The notes beneath the pieces were generated by a model. It was not told the origin of the DNA, searched no databases, and saw only the letters and a program-made list of their open reading frames with translations. Position numbers and translations under genes: made by a program. This document shows, in pieces, positions 53,246 through 60,901 of a DNA stretch of 64,000 bases (positions within the stretch are counted from its first letter, which is position 1; each line of letters opens with the position of its first letter). Source of the stretch: Ereboglobus sp. PH5-10 (GTDB taxonomy: Bacteria; Verrucomicrobiota; Verrucomicrobiia; Opitutales; Opitutaceae); assembly GCF_029504735.1 (NCBI RefSeq), contig NZ_JAQFIP010000003.1, forward strand, positions 186,001 to 250,000, written 5' to 3'.

Positions 53246-53588
53246 GGATTTTTTTCAGGGGCAAACGGGGGATTTTGAAGGGGGGCAGGGTCGATGTTTG
53301 TTGATTTTCGTTGGCGGCATGAGTTTTGACGGGGTAATTCAATGAATTATTCGTATTTATTTGCAGTCCCAGCATGCAAGCGAGCGCGTTGATTGCAACG
53401 CCACTTTCACGAGCTTCAATGATACCATTTATGAGTTCGTTTTGATCCTTAATAGGTAGGCGCGCGCCAAGAATTATGAAAGGCAAACACGGCGGCCTCG
53501 GCGAGGCCGCCCTACCCTTGGCGCCCACCAAAAGAATAAATCGCGTTCGCAAATGGGGGCACTCCCCGGATATCGAATCCCCGACCGC
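53246..53588. other. Gap with a REP-like palindrome and a possible gene remnant
   Basis: This ~340 bp gap contains a palindrome at 53491-53511 (ggcggcctcg / gcgaggccgc) followed by cctac, like the other REP copies. A minus-strand reading frame over 53232-53552 (106 codons, overlapping the lipoprotein start by 14 bp) has a helix-like segment QNELINGIIEARESG, but its N-terminal half is translated REP sequence. I regard it as non-coding or a decayed remnant. Confidence 0.5.
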
Positions 53589-54803
53589 TCACACGAGTTT
53601 TCCGCCGCAGATGACTTGGGCGACGGGATTGCCGCCCAGTTCGTAGGCGAGCAGGCGTTCGTCCTTGTGGTGCAGCAAAACCAAATCCGCGCGTTTGCCC
53701 GGCTCGATTGTGCCGCGATCCGCAAGGCCGAGCACAAGCGCAGGATTCACCGTCGCGGCCACAATCGCCTCCTCGATGTCGAGCCCGCAAAAACGCACCG
53801 CCGTCGCGATGGCAAGCGGCATCGAGCACGAGGGCGACGTGCCGGGATTGCAATTCGTGGCGATGGCAACCGCGCCCCCGTTTTCCGCCAGAAATCCTCC
53901 GCGCGCGAAACGCTGGTTGAGATGCAATCCGGTCAGCGGAGTGAGCACGGCGACAACGGGCGACTCGGCAAGCTCGCGAAGCTGCTCCTTCGGCGTTCCC
54001 TCGAGATGCGCCACGCAGCCCGCATGCAACCGCACCGCCTCCGGCACCATGCCGGTCGGCGTGAACTGGTCGGCGCTCGCGCGAATCGGCAAGTGCTTGC
54101 GCGCCTTTTCGAGCAGGCGCACGCACGTCTCAACCGTCCACGCGCCCTGGTCGCAAAACGCCTCGATCGCGATCCCCGGAAACTCGCGCAACACCTCCGG
54201 CAAAATATCGCGCACGACCATTTTCGCATAGTCGTCGAGACTGCTGCCCTCGCAACCGTGCCCGAGCAACGCCGTCGGCACGACCGTGCCCGGCCAGTCA
54301 CCCGCCGCGCGCTGGATCGCGCGAAGCATTTTTAGCTCGGCCTCGAGCGTGAGGCCGTAGCCGCTTTTGATCTCGAGCGTCGTCGTGCCGTTGCGCAAAA
54401 ATTCGTCGAGCCGCCCGCGCAGGTTTGCGGCCAGCTGGTTGCGCGTGGTCTCGCGCACGGCGCGCACCGTGGCAAGCATCCCGCCGCCCTTCTTGAGCAG
54501 ATCGGAATACGTTTCGCCGTTGAGCAGCGCCCGCCACTCATCGAGCCGCGAGCCCGCCCAGCACGCATGCGTGTGACAGTCGACAAAACCCGGCATGAGC
54601 ACGCGCCCCGCCGCGTCAATCACCTGCGCGTCAGCGGGCGCCGTGTCGATTTTTTCGGCGACCGCGGCAATTTTCCCATCGTCGCCGACCAGCACCTCGC
54701 CCTGCGGAATCACTCCCAGCGCGCGCAACTCCGCGCCGCGGCGGGCGACGGGTGATCCGGACAGGGTGAGAATGCGGGCATTGCGAATAATGAGGGCTGG
54801 CAT
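53589..54803 (-). CDS. hutI: Imidazolonepropionase
   Basis: A 404-residue amidohydrolase from the ATG at 54803 (MPALIIRNARI); upstream in-frame sequence lies in the MITE-like repeat. Metal ligands H77 and H79 are in GFVDCHTHACWAGSR. The Hut-specific TTTLEIKSGYGLTLEAELKML and ASADQFTPTGMVPEAVRLHAGCVAHLEG follow, and the site ends ATNCNPGTSPSCSMPLAIATA. It converts 4-imidazolone-5-propionate to N-formimino-glutamate in histidine degradation. hutH and hutU are not in the window. Confidence 0.93.
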   Translation of the reverse strand: MPALIIRNARILTLSGSPVARRGAELRALGVIPQGEVLVGDDGKIAAVAEKIDTAPADAQVIDAAGRVLMPGFVDCHTHACWAGSRLDEWRALLNGETYSDLLKKGGGMLATVRAVRETTRNQLAANLRGRLDEFLRNGTTTLEIKSGYGLTLEAELKMLRAIQRAAGDWPGTVVPTALLGHGCEGSSLDDYAKMVVRDILPEVLREFPGIAIEAFCDQGAWTVETCVRLLEKARKHLPIRASADQFTPTGMVPEAVRLHAGCVAHLEGTPKEQLRELAESPVVAVLTPLTGLHLNQRFARGGFLAENGGAVAIATNCNPGTSPSCSMPLAIATAVRFCGLDIEEAIVAATVNPALVLGLADRGTIEPGKRADLVLLHHKDERLLAYELGGNPVAQVICGGKLV

Positions 54804-54866
54804 GATGCACCTAGTAGAGATGCATCTCCGGATCGCTTCAAGAATTGTGTGACGGACGGGGCGGCA

Positions 54867-55092
54867 CCGGGTGTAATTGCGAATGGTAGCAAAACGCAAA
54901 GATGCAATCCTTTGGAGTGCGGTGGCAAAGCGAAGCGGCGACACCGCTTTGAGCGATTTGCGCCCGGTGAAAATCTTACGCTGTTCAAAGCGGTGTCGCC
55001 GGTCGCTTGCGCTCCCTTTGCCACCGCACTCCAAAATAACTCCGCTTCGTCGCGTATTCCATCAAACTGCTACCAATTGCAATTACACCCGG
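54867..55092. mobile_element. 226 bp MITE-like palindromic element
   Basis: Terminal inverted repeats of 25 bp match at 23 positions: left 54867-54891 (starting ccgggtgtaattgc) and right 55068-55092 (ending gcaattacacccgg). Inside is a second inverted pair, ggagtgcggtggcaaagcg near 54916 and the complementary tttgccaccgcactcc near 55016. The element has no coding capacity. It lies in the divergent promoter region of hutI and the amino-acid-binding protein gene. No clear target-site duplication is visible. Confidence 0.75.
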
Positions 55093-55182
55093 CGGCGTCC
55101 GGAGTAAATTATGCAAAGCCTCAATTGACCCCGGCGCAAAACTTGCCCATGCGTGATGGTTTTCCTCGCACAATCCACACTC

Positions 55183-56007
55183 ATGAAAACACCCGCATTG
55201 TCCATCCCTGCCAAACTCACCGCGCTGGTTTCGGCGCTTGCCCTCGCATTCGGCCTCGCCGGTTGCGGTGGCGGCGGCGACTCCCAAAACACTTTCCGCA
55301 TCGGCCTCGAGGCCAGTTATCCCCCGATGGAATTCAAGGACGCCAGCGGCAAAACCGTCGGCTTCGACATCGACATGGCGCGCGAGATCGCGAAGCGCCT
55401 CGGCAAGGATCTCAAGATTGTCGAGATCGAGTTCGACGGCATTTGGGAGGGGCTCAACACCGAGCGTTACGACGCCGCCATCTCGGCGTGCTCCATCACG
55501 CAGGCGCGCATGAAAAACTACCTCTTCACGAAGCCCTACATCGCCAACAAGCAGGTGATCGTCGCGAAGAAGGCCATCGCCGGCAAAATCACGAGCCTCG
55601 ACGCCCTCGCCGGCATGAAGGTCGGCGTGCAAAAAGGCACCACGGCCGATTCCGCCTGCCGAAAGTTTCTCGACGAAAACAAAAACAAGCAATTCACGCT
55701 CGAATCGTATCCCGGCGCCACGCAGGCGCTCGACAATCTTGAGCTCGACCGCCTGCAGGTCGTCGTCGTCGATCTCGTCGTGGGCAGCTACTATGTGAAC
55801 GACGCCAAGCGCGGCTTCGCCTACGCGCCCGCCTCGTTTGCCTACGAGCCCATCGGCGCGGCCTTCAAGAAAACCAACACCGAGCTGCACGCCAAGGTGG
55901 ACAAGATCCTCGCCGAAATGCGCGCCGACGGCACGCTCCAGGCCATTTCCAAAAAATGGTTCAACGAGGACATCGTCTCGAACGTGAAGCAGGAATATCC
56001 AGAGTGA
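55183..56007 (+). CDS. Amino-acid ABC transporter substrate-binding lipoprotein
   Basis: A 274-residue protein from the ATG at 55183. Lipobox LAGC (Cys28), then a family 3 solute-binding domain: FRIGLEASYPPMEFKDASGKTVGFDIDMA, the phrase common to polar amino-acid binding proteins, and ISACSITQARMKNYLFTKPY. It binds an amino acid (Gln/Arg/His-like class) in the periplasm. First gene of a three-gene importer operon, followed by a large hairpin before the permease gene. Confidence 0.92.
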   Translation: MKTPALSIPAKLTALVSALALAFGLAGCGGGGDSQNTFRIGLEASYPPMEFKDASGKTVGFDIDMAREIAKRLGKDLKIVEIEFDGIWEGLNTERYDAAISACSITQARMKNYLFTKPYIANKQVIVAKKAIAGKITSLDALAGMKVGVQKGTTADSACRKFLDENKNKQFTLESYPGATQALDNLELDRLQVVVVDLVVGSYYVNDAKRGFAYAPASFAYEPIGAAFKKTNTELHAKVDKILAEMRADGTLQAISKKWFNEDIVSNVKQEYPE

Positions 56008-56010
56008 GGT

Positions 56011-56122
56011 GATTTTCGATTTTCGATTCTCGATTTTCGATTGCGCGCTTCCGCGCGTGCCCGAAATCGAAAACGGAGCGGTAGCTCCCAATCGAAAATC
56101 GAGAATCGAAAATCGAAAATTT
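56011..56122. repeat. Long inverted repeat (tcgatttt family) in the importer operon
   Basis: Arms 56011-56042 and 56091-56122 are ~31 bp and nearly perfect reverse complements, made of near-tandem gattttcg/attctcg units. A ~48-nt loop contains smaller palindromes. The repeat starts 3 bp after the substrate-binding gene stop and ends 4 bp before the permease ATG. Confidence 0.85.
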
Positions 56123-56126
56123 CAAC

Positions 56127-56789
56127 ATGACTGACATTTTTAACGAAATCTGGCCGATGATGCCGCAACTGGCACGCGGCGCCGTTTACACCTTGCTCAT
56201 TGCCTTTGTGGGTTTGATCGGCGGGCTCGTGCTGGGCTTTTTCATCGCGCTGGGCAAAATCAGCAAGAACCCGGTTCTGCGCGCCGTGTGCGGTTTCTAC
56301 ACCTGGTTCATTCGCGGCACGCCGTTGCTCATGCAACTGTGCTTTATTTATTTCGTGCTGCCGAAGCTGATTTTTCACCTGCGTTATCTCGACGCGTTGC
56401 AGGCGGCGCTGATCGCGTTCAGCCTCAACTCCGCCGCGTATCTCGCCGAGATGTATCGCTCGGCGATCCAGTCGATCGACAAGGGCCAGTATGAGGCCGC
56501 GCACGCGCTCGGGCTCACTTACTGGCAGACGATGGGGCGCGTCATCATCCCGCAATCCATCCGCCGGCTCGTGCCGCAGGTGGGCAACGAAATCATCATG
56601 TTGCTCAAGGACACCTCCGTCGTGGCGTTCATCGGCCTGACCGACCTCATGAAAATCACCTCGCAGATTCAAAGCTCCGGCGGCAAGAGCCTCGTGTATC
56701 TGCCCTCGGCGCTCATCTACCTGATAATGACGACGCTCTTCACCTACATCTTTTCCAAGATCGAGGAGCGCCACGCGAAATACGAATGA
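56127..56789 (+). CDS. Amino-acid ABC transporter permease
   Basis: A 220-residue inner-membrane protein with about five hydrophobic helices. It has the family core EMYRSAIQSIDKGQYEAAHALGLTYWQTMGRVIIPQSIRRLVP, containing the EAA loop that contacts the ATPase. Opening sequence MMPQLARGAVYTLLIAFVGL fits HisM/GlnP proteins. A single permease subunit, likely a homodimer, in the three-gene importer operon. Confidence 0.92.
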   Translation: MTDIFNEIWPMMPQLARGAVYTLLIAFVGLIGGLVLGFFIALGKISKNPVLRAVCGFYTWFIRGTPLLMQLCFIYFVLPKLIFHLRYLDALQAALIAFSLNSAAYLAEMYRSAIQSIDKGQYEAAHALGLTYWQTMGRVIIPQSIRRLVPQVGNEIIMLLKDTSVVAFIGLTDLMKITSQIQSSGGKSLVYLPSALIYLIMTTLFTYIFSKIEERHAKYE

Positions 56790-56813
56790 GCCGCTTTTTT
56801 CGCTGCATTTCTG

Positions 56814-56896
56814 AACCACGGATTTCACGGATTATCACGGATAAATACAAAAGTGCCGGAGTCCGGATCCGTGCAAATCCGTGAAATCCGTGGTTA
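56814..56896. repeat. Inverted repeat (cacggatttcacggat family) in the importer operon
   Basis: Left arm 56814-56842 (aaccacggatttcacgg...) and right arm 56868-56896 (...atccgtgaaatccgtggtt) pair over ~29 bp with two or three mismatches. A 25-nt loop holds the small palindrome tccgga. It lies between the permease stop and the GTG start of the ATPase gene. Confidence 0.83.
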
Positions 56897-56927
56897 ATAA
56901 AAACTCCCAAAAATCTTTTTCACCGCC

Positions 56928-57698
56928 GTGTCCGAAAAAATAATTGAAATCAAAAACGTCCGCAAAAACTTCGGGAAACTCGAAGTGCTCAAGGGCATCA
57001 ACCTGCACGTCGACAAGGACGAGGTCGTGTGCATCATCGGGCCGAGCGGCTCCGGCAAAAGCACGCTCCTGCGCTGCCTGAATTATCTCGAGCGCATCAC
57101 CTCCGGCGAGATCACCATCCACGGCGAGCTTTTCGACAAGCGCGAGAACGACCGCGACGTCCACAAGCTCACTGCGGCCGAGGTCTCCGCGCACTGCGCC
57201 TCGCTCGGCATGGTTTTTCAGCGCTTCAACCTCTTCCCGCACATGACCGTGCTCGGAAACCTGATCGAGGCGCCCATCCGCGTGAAACACATGGACCGGG
57301 CCGCCGCGATCGCCCTCGCCGAAAACCTGCTCGTCAAGGTCGGCCTCGCCGACAAGCGCGACGAGTATCCCTCGCGCCTTTCCGGCGGCCAGCAGCAGCG
57401 CGTCGCCATCGCGCGCGCGCTCGCCATGCAGCCGCAAATCATGCTTTTCGACGAGCCCACATCGGCGCTCGATCCCGAGCTCGTCGGCGAGGTGCTCAAT
57501 GTGATGAAGGACCTCGCCACCGAGGGCATGACGATGGTCGTGGTGACGCACGAGATGAGTTTCGCACGCGACGTGGCGACGAGGGTTGTCTTCATGGACA
57601 AGGGCGAAGTCGTGGAGCAAGGCCCGCCGCAGGAAATCTTCACCGCCCCGAAAAACGAACGCACGCGCATGTTCTTGAAAAAAGTGCTGGCCTCGTAG
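56928..57698 (+). CDS. Amino-acid ABC transporter ATP-binding protein
   Basis: A 256-residue ATPase beginning with a GTG codon (reading [22 protein letters not shown]). Walker A is GPSGSGKST, the signature is [16 protein letters not shown] and Walker B is [15 protein letters not shown]. The H-loop is in VVVTHEM. This is the HisP/GlnQ branch. Third gene of the importer operon. Its stop codon lies at the start of a REP pair. Confidence 0.95.
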   Translation: MSEKIIEIKNVRKNFGKLEVLKGINLHVDKDEVVCIIGPSGSGKSTLLRCLNYLERITSGEITIHGELFDKRENDRDVHKLTAAEVSAHCASLGMVFQRFNLFPHMTVLGNLIEAPIRVKHMDRAAAIALAENLLVKVGLADKRDEYPSRLSGGQQQRVAIARALAMQPQIMLFDEPTSALDPELVGEVLNVMKDLATEGMTMVVVTHEMSFARDVATRVVFMDKGEVVEQGPPQEIFTAPKNERTRMFLKKVLAS

Positions 57699-57792
57699 GG
57701 GCGCACCTTGCGTGCGCCCTTGTGTGCGAACGACTGTTTGCGCGGGCAGCCAAAAAGCGGGATGACGCGAGGGCGCGCGCAAGGCGCGCCCC
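57696..57792. repeat. Pair of REP-like palindromes in opposite orientation (BIME-like)
   Basis: Copy 1: gggcgcac / gtgcgccc (57699-57719), preceded by gta. Copy 2: gggcgcgc / gcgcgccc (57771-57791), followed by cca. Copy 2 is the reverse complement of copy 1 in layout (agggcg...cgccccnac). The same pattern occurs in smc at 38066-38090. They sit just after the ATPase gene and before the terminator. Confidence 0.7.
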
Positions 57793-57795
57793 CAC

Positions 57796-57832
57796 AAAAA
57801 AACGGACGCCTTTTCGGGCGTCCGTTTTTTTG
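57796..57832. terminator. Bidirectional terminator between importer operon and porin gene
   Basis: Stem aaaaacggacgcc / ggcgtccgttttt with a short T-rich loop, flanked by A and T runs. Suitable for both convergent genes. Confidence 0.88.
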
Positions 57833-57854
57833 TGATTCAACGTTTCCTCAATTC

Positions 57855-59222
57855 TTAGAACAGCGAATAGCTGAAGGTCATCTGCACGCGGACGTTTTCG
57901 CCCGAGGAGCCGCTCTTCACCTTGTTCTTGCCGTAGAGGGCCTCGATGCCGACGTCGAAGCGGGGCATCACCGTCCACACGAAATTCACCGAGGCGTATT
58001 GCACGCGGTGGTAGGCGTCGTCGGCCTGGGTGGAGATGTTCTTGATGCTGGACACGCTGTAGGAAGCCGTGGAGCGATACTTCGGCGACCAGCGATGCGT
58101 GTAGCCGGCAACAAAGCCCCAATAGGTGAGCGCCTTGAGTTCGCCCTTGCTGTTGAACGCCATGTCACCGTCGCGGAAAAAGTCATTGATGTGGCTGAAG
58201 ATGCCTTCGCCGTAGGTGCCTTCGAGCTGGATGCTGTCGTTTTCGCCAAACTTAGGGCAGAGGCTCAGGCTCAAACCCCAGCCGAGAACGTCGTCGTCAA
58301 CAGGACCGTCAACAGCGAGTTTGCGCACGATGCCGCCGAGTTGGGCGCTGCCGCATTTTTCGCTTTCCCAGCGGATGTTGGCCGAGAAGTCGGGAAGGCG
58401 GTCCCTAACGCTGCCGTCGTTGCCCGTGGCGCTGTAGAGCGAGGCGTCGGGATTGGAAAGCGCGAAGGCGGTGTTGAAGCCGTTGCCAAAAACAGGCGTG
58501 TCGTAGCGCAGCATGGAAGGGCGCGAGAAGACCTTGGCGCTGGCGCCGCTGTAGTCGAGCGTCGCGGGCCAGGAGTCGACATTCTCAAAAGGCGAGACGG
58601 TTTTGCCCATGGTGAGCTTGCCGAAGCGGCCCTTCATGCGCGCGTAGAGGTGATTGATGCGGTAGCCCAAGTCGCGGCCATTGCTGGTGTCGTAAAAGTC
58701 GTTGTTATAGAAAACGGTGATCTCGTTGTCACCGGCCACGGTGATGGCGTCGAAGGTGATGTTCGAGCCGCGTCCGGTGACGTAGGTGTGATTCGAGCTG
58801 TCGTAGCCGCCGACTTCGGAGCCTGCGGGCGCATTTTTGACCGGCACGAGCGCGACGGCAAAGCGGCTGTTGAGGCCGGGGTTGCGGCTGTCGGCGATGA
58901 CGTCGAGACGCGGGCTGAGGTTGAGGCGGACCTTGGCGTTGGTGCCGGGCACGAAAATGTAACCGTCGCCGATGTCGTGAAGGCCGATGACCACAGGCTC
59001 GGCCGGCGCGACGGCAACCGGGGTCGGGCGCGTGTTGCCGCCCTGCTGCTGCTCGAGACGCGAAATTTGCGCGTTCTGTTTGATAACCATTTCTTGCAGG
59101 CCCTTGACGGAGGCGCGCAACTGCTCGACCTCGGATGACGAGGTTTGGGCTGTCGAGGGAAGAGCAGCGGTTATTAAGAGCGCAAGACTTGCGCTGATGT
59201 TACGTAGCGAGGTTTTGTTCAT
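57855..59222 (-). CDS. DcaP-like outer-membrane porin
   Basis: A 455-residue protein. A signal peptide (SASLALLITAALPSTAQ) precedes a coiled coil (VEQLRASVKGLQEMVIKQNAQISRLEQQ, residues ~32-60) that fits trimerisation. Beta-barrel sequence follows with alternating pattern, ending RVQMTFSYSLF with terminal Phe. DcaP-type porins pass small anionic solutes; the solute here is not known. It is divergent from an amino-acid permease gene and next to an amino-acid importer, so a role in nutrient entry is plausible. Confidence 0.82.
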   Translation of the reverse strand: MNKTSLRNISASLALLITAALPSTAQTSSSEVEQLRASVKGLQEMVIKQNAQISRLEQQQGGNTRPTPVAVAPAEPVVIGLHDIGDGYIFVPGTNAKVRLNLSPRLDVIADSRNPGLNSRFAVALVPVKNAPAGSEVGGYDSSNHTYVTGRGSNITFDAITVAGDNEITVFYNNDFYDTSNGRDLGYRINHLYARMKGRFGKLTMGKTVSPFENVDSWPATLDYSGASAKVFSRPSMLRYDTPVFGNGFNTAFALSNPDASLYSATGNDGSVRDRLPDFSANIRWESEKCGSAQLGGIVRKLAVDGPVDDDVLGWGLSLSLCPKFGENDSIQLEGTYGEGIFSHINDFFRDGDMAFNSKGELKALTYWGFVAGYTHRWSPKYRSTASYSVSSIKNISTQADDAYHRVQYASVNFVWTVMPRFDVGIEALYGKNKVKSGSSGENVRVQMTFSYSLF

Positions 59223-59379
59223 GGTGTTTTCGATGGACAGAAATTTCGATGCTCTGCGATTTCATCGGCCGTGGTCGATATTATTTTCCAAACCAACGAT
59301 ATTGTTTCTTGCCTCCCCCTTGCCCCGCCCCTCATTTCTAGACGCTTCTTTCCCAGCAACTACCGCCCACTAATCTCTT

Positions 59380-60828
59380 ATGGACCAAAGCGTCACGCCC
59401 GATACCCAGCCGCCGCAAACAGGTTTGCTCAAGCGCGGACTGAAAAACCGTCACATCCAACTTATCGCCCTCGGCGGCTGCATCGGCACGGGGCTGTTTC
59501 TCGGCTCGGCGGGCGTCATCCAGCTCGCGGGCCCGGCCATGATTCTCGGCTACTTGATCGGCGGCATCATCGAATTTTTTATCATGCGCCAGCTCGGCGA
59601 GATGGTCGTCGAGGAGCCGGTGGCGGGATCGTTCGCGCACTTCGCGTATAAATACTGGAGCAAGTTTGCCGGCTTCATGTCGGGCTGGAACTACTGGGTG
59701 CTCTACGTGCTCGTGGGCATGGCCGAACTCACGGCAGTGGCGAAATACATACACTGGTGGATGCCCGACATGCCGCAATGGATTCCGGTGCTGGTGTTCT
59801 TCATACTCATCAACGCAATCAATCTCGCCAACGTGAAGATATTTGGCGAGGCGGAGTTCTGGTTCGCGATCATCAAGGTGCTCGCGGTGGTCGGCCTGAT
59901 CGTGTTCGGCGCGTATCTGCTGATCGGCGGCGGCGCGGGTCCGGAGGCAGGCGTGGCAAATCTTTGGAAGCACGGCGGATTTTTCGCGCCCGCCGAAAGC
60001 GGTTTCGCGATGTTCCAGAACTTCTCAATAGCGCTCGTGCTGATCATGTTCTCCTTCGGCGGACTTGAGCTTGTGGGCGTGAGCGCGGCCGAGACGGCCA
60101 ATCCGAAAAAAACCATCCCGAAGGCGGTCAACCAGGTGTTTTTCCGCATCCTCATTTTCTACGTGGGCGCGCTCACCGTCATGATCATGCTCCAGCCCTG
60201 GCCGGAAATGGTGAAGGCGATCAACGCGGTCAGCAACTCCGACCTCGGCGACAGATACGGCGCGAGTCCGTTCGTGCTCATCCTGAAACAAATGCACGTG
60301 CCGAGCGCGGCGGGCATTCTCAACTTCATCATCCTCACCGCAGCGCTCTCGGTTTATAACAGCGGCGTGTATTGCAACAGCCGCATGCTTTACAGCATGG
60401 CGGACAAGGGCAACGCGCCGGCGCTCTTCAAGAAAACCGACCGCCGCGGCGTGCCCGTCAACGCGCTCATCGCCTCGGCGTGCGGCACCGGCATCGGCGT
60501 GCTCATCAACTACACGATGCCCGGCAAGGCGCTCGGCCTGCTCTTCGCACTCGTGGTCGCGGCGCTTGTGCTGAACTGGGCGCTGATCAGCTTCACGCAC
60601 CTGATGTTCCGCCGCGCCAAGAATCGCGAAGGCTACACGACGAGTTTCAAATCATGGGGTTTCCCGGTCACAAACTGGATTTGCATCGGGTTCGTGGCGT
60701 TCATCCTGTTTGTCATGGCCGCGTGGGCGGGCATGGAAACCTCCGTCATCATCATGCCGATATGGATCGGTGTCCTGGCGTTGCTTTACTGGATACTGCA
60801 TCGCAAGCCCAAACAGGGCGCGCAGTAA
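59380..60828 (+). CDS. APC-family amino-acid permease
   Basis: A 482-residue inner-membrane protein with about 12 hydrophobic helices. The first-helix motif is HIQLIALGGCIGTGLFLGSAGVI, the family hallmark, and GGLELVGVSAAETANPKKTIPKAV follows in helix 6-7. It is closest in pattern to the AroP/GabP/ProY group of amino acid:proton symporters. Substrate not assigned. Confidence 0.9.
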   Translation: MDQSVTPDTQPPQTGLLKRGLKNRHIQLIALGGCIGTGLFLGSAGVIQLAGPAMILGYLIGGIIEFFIMRQLGEMVVEEPVAGSFAHFAYKYWSKFAGFMSGWNYWVLYVLVGMAELTAVAKYIHWWMPDMPQWIPVLVFFILINAINLANVKIFGEAEFWFAIIKVLAVVGLIVFGAYLLIGGGAGPEAGVANLWKHGGFFAPAESGFAMFQNFSIALVLIMFSFGGLELVGVSAAETANPKKTIPKAVNQVFFRILIFYVGALTVMIMLQPWPEMVKAINAVSNSDLGDRYGASPFVLILKQMHVPSAAGILNFIILTAALSVYNSGVYCNSRMLYSMADKGNAPALFKKTDRRGVPVNALIASACGTGIGVLINYTMPGKALGLLFALVVAALVLNWALISFTHLMFRRAKNREGYTTSFKSWGFPVTNWICIGFVAFILFVMAAWAGMETSVIIMPIWIGVLALLYWILHRKPKQGAQ

Positions 60829-60858
60829 CCGGAAAACGGACGAGTCCTTCGCCTCGAC

Positions 60859-60879
60859 GGGCGGCTGAAAAAGCCGCCC
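60859..60879. repeat. GC-rich hairpin between permease and secreted-protein genes
   Basis: gggcggct / agccgccc with a 5-nt loop, followed by tcccc. It lies in the convergent gap and has the layout of the other REP copies; it may also act as a weak terminator. Confidence 0.5.
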
Positions 60880-60901
60880 TCCCCTTCGCGCAAACGCGCT
60901 T

